Origin: an uncultured Clostridia bacterium
Lineage (GTDB): Bacteria > Bacillota > Clostridia > Oscillospirales > Oscillospiraceae
NCBI GenBank assembly: GCA_945482615.1
Contig: CALYRG010000001.1
Coordinates: 1-64,000, forward strand
DNA: 64,000 nucleotides
Direction: 5' to 3'
How positions within the stretch are numbered: position 1 is the stretch's first letter; each line of letters opens with the position of its first letter. Shown piece by piece: positions 19,487-28,166 of this stretch. The notes beneath the pieces are model-generated. The model saw nothing but the letters and a program-made list of their open reading frames with translations, had not been told where the DNA came from and ran no database searches. The position numbers and the translations under genes were made by a program.

Positions 19487-20101
19487 ATGGAGCGTGGAAA
19501 CACAAAGCAGGATATTCTGGAGGCGGCACTGGACTTGTTCTCTGTACAGGGATTTGAGGCCACTTCCATTTCCCAGCTTGCCGGGGCCGTTGGCATTCGG
19601 AAAGCGTCACTGTACAGCCATTTTGAGAGCAAGCAGGCAATTCTGGACGCACTGGTGGAGGACGTTTTGCAGCAGTATGCGGTACGTTCCCTTTTTTCCA
19701 GGGCAAACTGGGACGCGGAGGAGCGGCCCGGTCTGAGCGCGGAGGAAACCGTTCAGATGATTCAGGGACAGCTTCGCTATGTCCTTCACGATGCCCACAT
19801 CCGTAAGGCCCGGAAAATGCTGGTGATCGAGCAGTTTCAGAATCCGGAGCTGGCAGAGCTCCAGACCAAGCAGAATTACACGGACGTAATGCACTACTTC
19901 ACCGGGTTTGTCCGCTTTCAGATCCGGCAGGGGATTCTGGTGGGGGATGACCCGGAGGTGATGGCCGCCCAGCTGTGTCTGCCGATTTCCGTATGGCTGG
20001 GCCTGTGCGACCGGGAGCCGGAGCGGGAGCAGGAGGTCATGGCATTGGCAGACCGGCACATCCGGCAGTTTTTCCGGCTGTATCAGCCGGCGTCAGCCTG
20101 A
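19487..20101 (+). CDS. TetR/AcrR family transcriptional regulator
   Basis: KQDILEAALDLFSVQGFEATSISQLAGAVGIRKASLYSHFESKQAIL. Confidence 0.93.
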   Translation: MERGNTKQDILEAALDLFSVQGFEATSISQLAGAVGIRKASLYSHFESKQAILDALVEDVLQQYAVRSLFSRANWDAEERPGLSAEETVQMIQGQLRYVLHDAHIRKARKMLVIEQFQNPELAELQTKQNYTDVMHYFTGFVRFQIRQGILVGDDPEVMAAQLCLPISVWLGLCDREPEREQEVMALADRHIRQFFRLYQPASA

Positions 20102-20124
20102 TTGGACGCCCAGAGGTCAGCGCC

Positions 20125-20619
20125 ATGATCCTGTCCGTCACTGAAGTAACCCTTATGACCGCGGCCACCATCCACGCGGAAGCCTGGCAGGCCTCCCACC
20201 GCAGCTTTTGCAGCGAGGCATTTGTAAAGGCCCACACCCCCTTGCGGCAGAAGACCCTTTTTCAGGAGGAACTGCGGGGCGGCATGGCGCTCTATATGCT
20301 CATAAAGGATTCCCCTGTGGGGGTTGTCTCCGTCAAGGAAGACCTGATCGAAAACCTGTATATCCTCCCGGCGGAGCAGAATAAGGGCTACGGAACCGAG
20401 CTGCTCCAATTTGCCATGGCCCAATGCAGGGGGACGCCCCGGCTCTGGATTCTGGACAACAACCACCGGGCGCTGGCATTTTACCGGAGGCATGGCTTTC
20501 GTCTCACCGGAAAGCGTAGTCCCCTCTCGGAGCAGCTGTCCGAGCTGGAGATGGTCTTTGCAGGCAGCGAACCTCCGGTTTGTCCGGCACCTGCGTACCA
20601 TTACCGGAGCAGCACATAA
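20125..20619 (+). CDS. GNAT family N-acetyltransferase
   Basis: IENLYILPAEQNKGYGTELLQFAM and NHRALAFYRRHGFRLTGK. Confidence 0.88.
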   Translation: MILSVTEVTLMTAATIHAEAWQASHRSFCSEAFVKAHTPLRQKTLFQEELRGGMALYMLIKDSPVGVVSVKEDLIENLYILPAEQNKGYGTELLQFAMAQCRGTPRLWILDNNHRALAFYRRHGFRLTGKRSPLSEQLSELEMVFAGSEPPVCPAPAYHYRSST

Positions 20620-20820
20620 GATCGGATGAATTTGCCATCCCCAGGCGGCAGCGAGGATTGCCGCTTTCGGATCACCGTAAACAGAAAATCATCTTAAGAA
20701 CAAACACAAACGGCTGAAAACTGTGCCTATCGGTATTCACCGCGCCCCTGTAGAATAGAGACTATCAGGCCGCTCTGATTCATTCGGCAGAGTCGGCAGC
20801 GTAATTATGGAGTATATCGT

Positions 20821-21024
20821 ATGAAAGATAAGCATTTTTCTTCCCGTATGCTCACCTGCTCCGGAGCACTGATGAGCATCGCGGGCATATTGATCATCAT
20901 CTGCGGACAATCCGGCTATGGCGGCATTCTGTTGGCAGCGGCTTGCTGCATGTTCTTCGGGGCCCGGAATTTCCGCATTGCGGAGGACAGAGCAGAACAG
21001 GAGGAAAAGCATGAGCAGGAATAA
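20821..21024 (+). CDS. Small membrane protein
   Basis: Two hydrophobic segments; overlaps next ORF. Confidence 0.5.
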   Translation: MKDKHFSSRMLTCSGALMSIAGILIIICGQSGYGGILLAAACCMFFGARNFRIAEDRAEQEEKHEQE

Positions 21025-21481
21025 ACGCACACAATTTCAAATCGCAAGGAACTGGCTGCTTTTCTGGACGCTGTTTATCGGCATCGGCGCTGTTGCCGGT
21101 GCAAGCGGGATGCTCCTTGACCCCAGCGGAAAGGCCATGGGAATGGATGCCATGCTGCCTTACTTTCAGGTGCTGCCCCTGGCGGATAAGCTGTTTCAGA
21201 ATTACATATTCTCCGGCATCGCCCTTCTGATCGTGAACGGCCTGACCAATCTGACTGCGGCTGTTCTGCTTCTGCTCCGGCGGAAGCTGGGGGTGATCCT
21301 GGGCGGCATATTCGGTGTCACGCTGATGCTGTGGATCTGCATTCAGTTCGTCATCTTCCCGATGAACTTCATGTCCACCAGCTACTTTATCTTCGGCCTC
21401 TGTCAGGCCATCGCAGGGTACGCGGCATGGGTATTGGGAAAGCGGGAGGCTGCCAACATGGGAGGGACCGACCGTGCTTGA
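21011..21481 (+). CDS. Multi-pass membrane protein
   Basis: Start overlaps upstream ORF; several TM segments. Confidence 0.6.
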   Translation: MSRNKRTQFQIARNWLLFWTLFIGIGAVAGASGMLLDPSGKAMGMDAMLPYFQVLPLADKLFQNYIFSGIALLIVNGLTNLTAAVLLLLRRKLGVILGGIFGVTLMLWICIQFVIFPMNFMSTSYFIFGLCQAIAGYAAWVLGKREAANMGGTDRA

Positions 21482-21737
21482 CTTCATCCGGGCGGCAACG
21501 CCCTGGGTTTTGATTGGCCTGTCCCTGGCGGTATTCTTCGCGGGAAACGCCAACAGGAAGCCGGATGAAAAGCCCCGGGGTAATTTCGGGTCTGTGGGTA
21601 TGTGCATTGGTATGTGCATCGGCACCGCATCGGGAAGTGCCCTTTGGAATAACACCGGCCTGGGAATCTCCATGGGTATGCTGGTTGGACTGGTCATCGG
21701 CTCCTGCATCAAAAAAGAGACGGATGATGATGCGTAA
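21474..21737 (+). CDS. Small membrane protein with Gly-rich TM
   Basis: GSVGMCIGMCIGTASGSALWNNTGLGISMGMLVGLVIGSCIKKE; overlapping starts and stops with neighbours. Confidence 0.6.
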   Translation: MLDFIRAATPWVLIGLSLAVFFAGNANRKPDEKPRGNFGSVGMCIGMCIGTASGSALWNNTGLGISMGMLVGLVIGSCIKKETDDDA

Positions 21738-22116
21738 ATGGGCAGCCCTGGCAGGGCTGTGCCTTCTGCTATTGGCTGCCACCGGAGTGCAGTTCCTGCG
21801 CAATCAGGAAGGGTTCACCGGCAGCCGGGTGAAAAATCCGGACTTCTATCTGCTGGACATTGAGAAAATGAACGGAACCGATCTGCACACCCTGGAGCTG
21901 CAGAAAGGGGATACCCTTCACATCCGGTTTCAAACGGAGCAGGGCTCCTTGTATCTGGAAATCAAGGCGCCGGACGGAACTTCCGTCTATCGCGGAAACG
22001 GGCAGGATGTCACCGACTTTACCGTAAACGCCCCGGAAAACGGCGTATACACCATCTTGGTTGAGGCGCACCGCGCCAGGGGAAGTATTCAGATTTATGT
22101 GGAGGGAACGCCATGA
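21724..22116 (+). CDS. Secreted/anchored beta-rich protein
   Basis: N-terminal TM then LHIRFQTEQGSLYLEIKAPDGTSVYRGNG; last of a coupled small-ORF cluster. Confidence 0.55.
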   Translation: MMMRKWAALAGLCLLLLAATGVQFLRNQEGFTGSRVKNPDFYLLDIEKMNGTDLHTLELQKGDTLHIRFQTEQGSLYLEIKAPDGTSVYRGNGQDVTDFTVNAPENGVYTILVEAHRARGSIQIYVEGTP

Positions 22117-22321
22117 AAACCATTGGCATGATGAAAGCCCTGTGGTTATGCAGTCAGTACAAAAAGGCATCTCCTCAGCAGCGGAAAGCCATTCAGGCGG
22201 CGCGTCTGCAAGCCCTGACTATGAATGCGGCCTCTGGGTGCCCATCTGCCGCGTCCCCGATAAAGGCGAACAGGAGACGGCGGAAACCGTTGCTTCCGCA
22301 ACCCTTCTCGATATCCTCTGA
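22113..22321 (+). pseudogene. Remnant: start resembling AMP-dependent/phenylacetate-CoA-ligase-like N-terminus joined out of frame to a GyrI-like C-terminus
   Basis: Frame 1 MKTIGMMKALWLCSQYKKASPQQRKAIQAARLQAL; other frame PDYECGLWVPICRVPDKGE...LLDIL*. Confidence 0.4.
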
Positions 22322-22340
22322 AAAAATTACAAATTTCCTC

Positions 22341-22372
22341 TTGACTCTCCCCCGCAGGGGAGATGCTACAAT
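22341..22372 (+). promoter_or_regulatory. MerR-type promoter with overlong spacer
   Basis: TTGACT-20 bp-TACAAT with dyad CTCCCC-CGCA-GGGGAG in the spacer. Confidence 0.65.
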
Positions 22373-22405
22373 CCTCCTTGTAACAAACACAAGGAGGATT
22401 TTTCT

Positions 22406-22900
22406 ATGGATGAACCATCGATCCGCGTTACCAATCTGACCAAGTCCTTCGGCGGCCGGAAAGTGGTGGACGATCTGTCCTTTGACGTGGAAAAGGGCCA
22501 GGTCTTCGCGCTTCTGGGTCACAACGGCGCCGGAAAAAGCACCACCATCGATCTGATTCTGGGGCTGAAAACCCCGGATACCGGTTCGGCCCGGATTCTG
22601 GGCATGAATGCCGGGAAGCACCGGAAGCAGGTATTTGAGCGTGTGGGGGTACAGCTCCAGCATACCCAGTATCAGAGCAGCATCACAGTGGAGGAGGCCT
22701 GCATCGAGTACGCTTCCCTGTACCCCTGCCCCGGGGACTACCACACGCTTCTGGAGCAGTTTGGCCTTACCGCCCTGAAAAAGAGCCTTGTTGCCAAGCT
22801 CTCCGGGGGCGAGCGGCAGAAGCTCTCCGTGGTGCTGGCGCTCATCGCTATTGCCGTAATCTGCATCACCATCGCCGTCAAGACCTTCCGGTGGGAGTAA
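22406..22900 (+). pseudogene. ABC ATPase N-terminus fused to apparent ABC-2 permease C-terminus (internal deletion)
   Basis: Walker A GHNGAGKST and LSGGERQKLSVVLALI present, but no Walker B; then AIAVICITIAVKTFRWE*. Confidence 0.75.
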
Positions 22901-23097
22901 CGGAATTCATATTTTGTCGTCAGAAATAGTGCTGCGAAAGGATTGCATTTTCCACCGCAATCCGGTATACTAATTGGATAACAGACAGCAGGCGGTGAAC
23001 CGGAAACCCATTGACGTCCCGCTTGCTGATTCTGGCCTGCGGACAAATCCGCACCCGGCGTTTTGCCGGGAATCAAGGCGTATAGGAGGCAGCAGCT

Positions 23098-24753
23098 ATG
23101 GGAGAATCAAAGCACGCAGTGGTTGTAATTGGGCACCGGAATCCGGATACGGACTCCATATGCTCTGCAATTGCCTACGCTGCGCTGAAAAATCAAACAT
23201 CGGAGCTGCAGTATGAGGCGCGGCGTGCCGGCGAGCTCAATGCGGAGACCACCTTTGTCTTAAAGCACTTTGGCGTGGAGCCACCCCGGCTCTGTCTGGA
23301 CGTGAATCCCAAGGTCCGGGACGTAGACTATCGGAAATTCGATGGCATCCCCGGCAGCACCAGCCTGCGCCGGGCCTGGACCATCATGCGCAGTCAGGAG
23401 ATCGACACCCTGCCGGTGATCGATGACGAGGGAAAGCTGCTGGGTCTGGTCGCCGTAAAGGACATTGCCACGTCCAACATGGACATTTTCGACACCGAGG
23501 TTCTGGCAAAGAGCCACACCTCCTACCGCAACATTCTGGAAACCCTGGAGGGAACCATGGAGGTGGGCGATCCGGACGCCTTTGTGGAGCATGGCCGGGT
23601 GTTCATCGGCGCGGCCAGTCCGGATATTATGGAGGAGACTGTGCAGGCCGGGGACATTGTACTTCTGTCCAACCGCTACGAAAGCCAGCTGTGCGCCATT
23701 GAGATCGGCGTCAGCCTGCTCATCGTCTGCCAGGGGGCTCACATCACCAAAACCATCCGAAGGCTGGCATCCGAGCGGAACGTTGCCATCATTCGCGTAC
23801 CCTTCGATACCTATGCGGCGGCAAAGCTCATCTGTCAGAGTACCCCGGTGTCCTATATTATGACCACTCAGAACCTGCTCAAGTTCAGTCTGTACACCCA
23901 GATTGCCGAGGTCCTGAAGGTCATGGGCAAGGTCCGCCATCGCTACTTTCCGGTTCTGGATGAAAACGGGAAGTACTGCGGCATGCTCAGCCGCCGGAAT
24001 GTCATCAACATGCCCAAGCGGCAGATGATTCTGGTAGACCATAACGAGCAGACCCAGGCGGTGGAAGGGACCTCTGATGCCGAAATTCTGGAGATCATCG
24101 ACCACCACCGAATCGGTCGGCCGGAGACCCGCAACCCCATCTTCTTCCGGAACCAACCGGTGGGATGCACCGCTACCATCATCACCCAGATGTATCTGGA
24201 AGCGGGTGTCGAGATTCCCGCCCCCATCGCCGGAATTCTGCTCAGTGCGATCCTGTCCGATACGCTTGCCTTCCGAAGCCCCACCTGCACCCCCACAGAT
24301 CAGAAGACGGCGCAAATGCTGGCCCGCATTTCCCAGGTGGACATGGAGCAGTTCGCCAGTGAAATGTTCGAGGCCGGTGAGCACATCAGTGGAAAGACTC
24401 CGGAGGAAGTGCTGATTCAGGACTTCAAGGTTTTCCTGTGCGGTGACACCCGGTTCGGCGTTGCCCAGCTGTACTTTATGACGGAGAACAACCTGAAAGC
24501 CGCCCAGGAGCTGCTGAAGCCATACCTGTCGGAAGCCATCTCCAAGCAGAAGATCGAGGATCTGTATGTGATGCTGACCAACGTCCCCCAGAACGCCAGC
24601 ACCGTCATGCACACCGGCTACAATACCGTCCAGATCCTGTCGGATGCCTTTGATGCGGCGGCGGTGAAAGGCAACGCCGTGGTGCTGCCGGGTGTTATCA
24701 GCCGAAAAAAGCAGTTCCTCCCCGCCCTTATGGCCGCTTACCAGCAGCTGTAA
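23098..24753 (+). CDS. ppaC: Putative manganese-dependent inorganic diphosphatase with CBS/DRTGG insert
   Basis: GHRNPDTDSICSAIAYA, CBS-like repeats, IIDHHRIGRPETRNP, LSAILSDTLAFRSPT. Confidence 0.93.
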   Translation: MGESKHAVVVIGHRNPDTDSICSAIAYAALKNQTSELQYEARRAGELNAETTFVLKHFGVEPPRLCLDVNPKVRDVDYRKFDGIPGSTSLRRAWTIMRSQEIDTLPVIDDEGKLLGLVAVKDIATSNMDIFDTEVLAKSHTSYRNILETLEGTMEVGDPDAFVEHGRVFIGAASPDIMEETVQAGDIVLLSNRYESQLCAIEIGVSLLIVCQGAHITKTIRRLASERNVAIIRVPFDTYAAAKLICQSTPVSYIMTTQNLLKFSLYTQIAEVLKVMGKVRHRYFPVLDENGKYCGMLSRRNVINMPKRQMILVDHNEQTQAVEGTSDAEILEIIDHHRIGRPETRNPIFFRNQPVGCTATIITQMYLEAGVEIPAPIAGILLSAILSDTLAFRSPTCTPTDQKTAQMLARISQVDMEQFASEMFEAGEHISGKTPEEVLIQDFKVFLCGDTRFGVAQLYFMTENNLKAAQELLKPYLSEAISKQKIEDLYVMLTNVPQNASTVMHTGYNTVQILSDAFDAAAVKGNAVVLPGVISRKKQFLPALMAAYQQL

Positions 24754-24813
24754 CCTCCTCTTACCAAAGAACGCCAGCCCCGACGGATCCTTACGGATCA
24801 GCTGGGGCTGGCG

Positions 24814-25335
24814 TTATCCCTTTTCCTTCAAACAGGTCGGGAGGCACAGCCCTCCTTCCAGGGTCAGAAGCCTCTCTTTCCGGTTCAGCCCTCCGGCGTA
24901 GCCGGTGAGACTGCCGTCAGCGCCCACCACCCGGTGGCAGGGGACGATAACGGAGATAGGGTTGCGCCCCACGGCTGCACCCACAGCCCGGGCGGAAAAG
25001 CGTTCCTTTCCCAGCCGCTCCGCCGTAATAGCCCCGATGGCTCCGTAAGACACGGTCTTTCCATAGGGAATGGTCAGCAGGCTCTCCCAAACGGCCACCT
25101 GATACTGTGTTCCCACCAGGTGCAGCGTGGGTGTAAAGTCTGGCCTGTCCCCGGCGAAATACGCATCCAGCCAGCGTTTGGCCTGCTCCAATACGGTGCA
25201 GCTGCCCTCTGCTAATCCCGGGAGCTGCGCCGGGTAGTATTTCTGCCCGGCAAACCACAGCCCGGTAAGGCCAATTTCATCTGCTGCCAGGAGGATATCT
25301 CCCAAGGGGGAATCATAATGGGCCGTGCAGGGCAT
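24814..25335 (-). CDS. ogt: Methylated-DNA-[protein]-cysteine S-methyltransferase
   Basis: VGAAVGRNPISVIVPCHRVVGADGSLTGYAGGLNRKERLL. Confidence 0.95.
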   Translation of the reverse strand: MPCTAHYDSPLGDILLAADEIGLTGLWFAGQKYYPAQLPGLAEGSCTVLEQAKRWLDAYFAGDRPDFTPTLHLVGTQYQVAVWESLLTIPYGKTVSYGAIGAITAERLGKERFSARAVGAAVGRNPISVIVPCHRVVGADGSLTGYAGGLNRKERLLTLEGGLCLPTCLKEKG

Positions 25336-25336
25336 C

Positions 25337-25612
25337 TTACTTCCCATCTTCTTTGATCAGGCGGCTGTAGCCGGTGCCATACTGGACGCACCGGGACACC
25401 CGGCTCAGGGTGGCCGAGGAAATATCCGTACCCGCCATGACCTGCTGATAGGTCATGCCCTGCATCAGCAGCTTGGCGGCGTAAAGCCGCTCGGCCATTT
25501 TTTCCAGCTCCTTGCGGGTGCAAAGATCCTCAAAAAACGCCTGGCAATCCTGGGCATTTTCCAGACCCGCGATCTGCCGGTACAGAGCCTGTAGCTTTTC
25601 TTCCTGACACAT
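25337..25612 (-). CDS. YerC/TrpR-like DNA-binding protein
   Basis: DLCTRKELEKMAERLYAAKLLMQGMTYQQVMAGTDISSATLSRVSRC. Confidence 0.9.
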   Translation of the reverse strand: MCQEEKLQALYRQIAGLENAQDCQAFFEDLCTRKELEKMAERLYAAKLLMQGMTYQQVMAGTDISSATLSRVSRCVQYGTGYSRLIKEDGK

Positions 25613-25644
25613 GGATGGTTCCTCCTGATTCTGTATGTCTTCCC

Positions 25645-26388
25645 TCACAGTACGCTTGCCGCGCCCCGGAGGAAGGCCTTGGTTTTTTCACTTCTGGGGT
25701 GCTCGAAGACCTCCTCCGGGGTGCCCATTTCTTCGATGACACCATCGGCCATATAGATCACCACATCGGCCACACTCCGGGCAAACTCCATCTCATGAGT
25801 GACCACGATCATGGTGTTGTCCTTGTTTTTCAGGCCCCGGATGACCCGCAGCACTTCCCCGGTGAGCTCCGGGTCCAGGGCGCTGGTGGGCTCGTCAAAG
25901 CACAGCACCTCCGGCCGCAGAGCCAGCGCCCGGGCAATGGCGATGCGCTGCTGCTGACCGCCGGACAGCTGGTAGGGGTAGAAGTCGGCCTTCTGCCTGA
26001 GCCCAACCTGTTCCAGCAGCCTCATGGCATTGTCCCGGAGCTCCTGCTTGCTGCCCAGGCCCAGCAGACTGGGAGCAAGGGTGATGTTTTCCAGCGCGGT
26101 GTACTGGGGAAACAGGTTGAAGTTCTGAAACACCAGTCCAAAATGGAGCCGGTTCTTCCGGATCTGCTCCTCGGAGGCGCCGCCCAGCAGCTTCTGGCCT
26201 TTGACGATAATCTCCCCCGCGTCCGGGGTTTCCAGAAAGTTCAGGCACCGCAGCAGCGTGGTCTTGCCGCTGCCGGAGGAGCCGATGATGGCCAGCACCT
26301 GGCCTGGCTCCATGGAAAACGAAATATTTTTTAAAACGGCAGAGCCGTCAAAGCTCTTTTGCAGATTGTTGACTTCCAGTAGTATCAT
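25645..26388 (-). CDS. Amino-acid ABC transporter ATP-binding protein
   Basis: GSSGSGKTTLLRCLNFLE, LSGGQQQRIAIARAL, LCFDEPTSALDPEL. Confidence 0.95.
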   Translation of the reverse strand: MILLEVNNLQKSFDGSAVLKNISFSMEPGQVLAIIGSSGSGKTTLLRCLNFLETPDAGEIIVKGQKLLGGASEEQIRKNRLHFGLVFQNFNLFPQYTALENITLAPSLLGLGSKQELRDNAMRLLEQVGLRQKADFYPYQLSGGQQQRIAIARALALRPEVLCFDEPTSALDPELTGEVLRVIRGLKNKDNTMIVVTHEMEFARSVADVVIYMADGVIEEMGTPEEVFEHPRSEKTKAFLRGAASVL

Positions 26389-26392
26389 AGCA

Positions 26393-27103
26393 TCATCCTC
26401 TGAAATAGTCCAGTCTCTTTTCTACCCAGCCGAACAAAAGTGTCAGAGCACCGCTGAACACCAGATAGTACAGTGCCGTAAAGAACAAGGGCCACACCTG
26501 GCCGGAGATTCCCTGAGAGCCCTTCAGGAAAGCCGTACCCGCCCAGATAATCTCCTGCAGGGCAATGATCCGGGCCAGAGCCGTGTCCTTGACCAGGGTG
26601 ATGATCTCATTGCTCACCGGCGGGACAATGCGCTTGATAACCTGCAGAAGCATGATTCTCACAAAAATCTGCCCTCTGGTCATGCCCAGCACCTGCCCGG
26701 CCTCCAGCTGGCCCACAGGGATGCTCTGGATGCCGCCCCGGTAGATTTCAGAGAAATAGCAGGCGTAATTGATGATGAAGGCCGCCGCCGAAGCGGCAAA
26801 GCGTCCGTTCTCACCGCTGCCCCAGATCGGCTGCCCCAGAGCCATGCTGGGAAAATAGAAGATGATCAAAAGCTGGATCATCAGCGGCGTGCCCCGGATA
26901 ATCCAGACAAAGAACCGGGTCACAATACTCAGCGGACGGAACCGGGACATGGAACCAAAGGCGATAATGAGTCCCAAGGGCAGCGCCCCCACCAGGGTTA
27001 TGCCAAAGAGCTTCAGGGTCTGAAGAAAGCCGACATTCAGCGCCCCAAAAACAATGGGTAATTGCTGTAAAAAGGTCATGTTTTTCCCCCTATTCACAAA
27101 CAT
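26393..27103 (-). CDS. Amino-acid ABC transporter permease
   Basis: FVWIIRGTPLMIQLLIIFYF; EAGQVLGMTRGQIFVRIMLLQVIKRIVPP. Confidence 0.93.
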   Translation of the reverse strand: MFVNRGKNMTFLQQLPIVFGALNVGFLQTLKLFGITLVGALPLGLIIAFGSMSRFRPLSIVTRFFVWIIRGTPLMIQLLIIFYFPSMALGQPIWGSGENGRFAASAAAFIINYACYFSEIYRGGIQSIPVGQLEAGQVLGMTRGQIFVRIMLLQVIKRIVPPVSNEIITLVKDTALARIIALQEIIWAGTAFLKGSQGISGQVWPLFFTALYYLVFSGALTLLFGWVEKRLDYFRG

Positions 27104-27158
27104 GGGTCATCCGCCCGGCAGGGAAAGTGCCGGACGGATGAATTTTCATCGCGTGTAA

Positions 27159-27947
27159 TTACTGGGCGATCAGGGCGGCGGTGACACCGTAGGTGTCGGC
27201 ACAGGCCTGCATGGAACCATCCTTGTAGGAGGCGGCGAAGAAATCGTTCAGCGCCGCAGTCAGGTCGGAGCCGGTGCGGAAGCCAACACCGTATTCCTCG
27301 CTGTTGAGCTTGGCGGTGTAGGTCAGATCCGCGTAGCCGGTGCCCTCGCCCACCATGGCGGCAGCCATCAGGGAGTCAATGACAGCGGCGTCCGATGTAC
27401 CGGCGGCAACCTCCATCAGCGCGGCGGCCTGGGACTGGACAGGGGTGCAGCTGTAGCCCAGGGCAGTGACCTCGGCTTCACCGGCGGAGCCTGCCTCCAC
27501 GGCAAACTGCAGGTCGGCGCAGCTCTCGGAGGTCTGATAGTCCGCGGCCTTGGCAGCGGGCACGATGACCACCTGGGCGTTGTTGCAGTAGGGCTTGGAG
27601 CAGCTCATGGCAGCGGTGACCTCGCTTGTCAATGTCATGCCGTTCCAGACGCAGTCAATGTTCTTGCTGTCCAGCTCCAGAACCTTGTTATCCCAGTCAA
27701 TCTCCACGAACTCCACCTTCACGCCCAGGCTGGCTGCAAAGGCCGCAGCCATGTCGGCATCAAAGCCGATCCAGTTTCCGCTTGCATCCTTGTAATCCAT
27801 GGGGGCGAAATCGGTGATGCCAACCACCAGAGTGCCTTTATCCTTGACATACTTGAGATCGGAGTTGGCGTCTGCCTTCTTGCCGCAGCCGGCAAACAGT
27901 GTCAGTACCAGAGTCAGTACCAGAGCCAGTGCAATTATCTTTTTCAC
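27159..27947 (-). CDS. Amino-acid ABC transporter substrate-binding lipoprotein
   Basis: Lipobox LTLFAGCG; KGTLVVGITDFAPMDYKDASGNWIGFDADMA. Confidence 0.92.
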   Translation of the reverse strand: MKKIIALALVLTLVLTLFAGCGKKADANSDLKYVKDKGTLVVGITDFAPMDYKDASGNWIGFDADMAAAFAASLGVKVEFVEIDWDNKVLELDSKNIDCVWNGMTLTSEVTAAMSCSKPYCNNAQVVIVPAAKAADYQTSESCADLQFAVEAGSAGEAEVTALGYSCTPVQSQAAALMEVAAGTSDAAVIDSLMAAAMVGEGTGYADLTYTAKLNSEEYGVGFRTGSDLTAALNDFFAASYKDGSMQACADTYGVTAALIAQ

Positions 27948-28137
27948 AGTGATTACCTCTCTTTTTCTGGGGGGCGCCGGAGACGCTTCCCGAATTGGTT
28001 TTTCTTTACAGGACGCATTATACTTCATCACGCTAAAGCTGTAAAGTGTTTTTTCAGAAAAATCGAACTTTTGTCAAAACTGTCAGAATTGGCAAAAGCT
28101 CATGATGCAATTTATACAATCCGCCAGCATTTTGCTT

Positions 28138-28163
28138 GAGAGGGCGGCAGATGCCGCCCTCTC
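28138..28163. terminator. Hairpin terminator
   Basis: GAGAGGGCGGCA-GA-TGCCGCCCTCTC. Confidence 0.6.
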
Positions 28164-28166
28164 TGG

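Noticed and set aside
23000-23097. Riboswitch or ncRNA leader upstream of the inorganic diphosphatase
   Set aside because: Several small hairpins but no known riboswitch consensus recognised.
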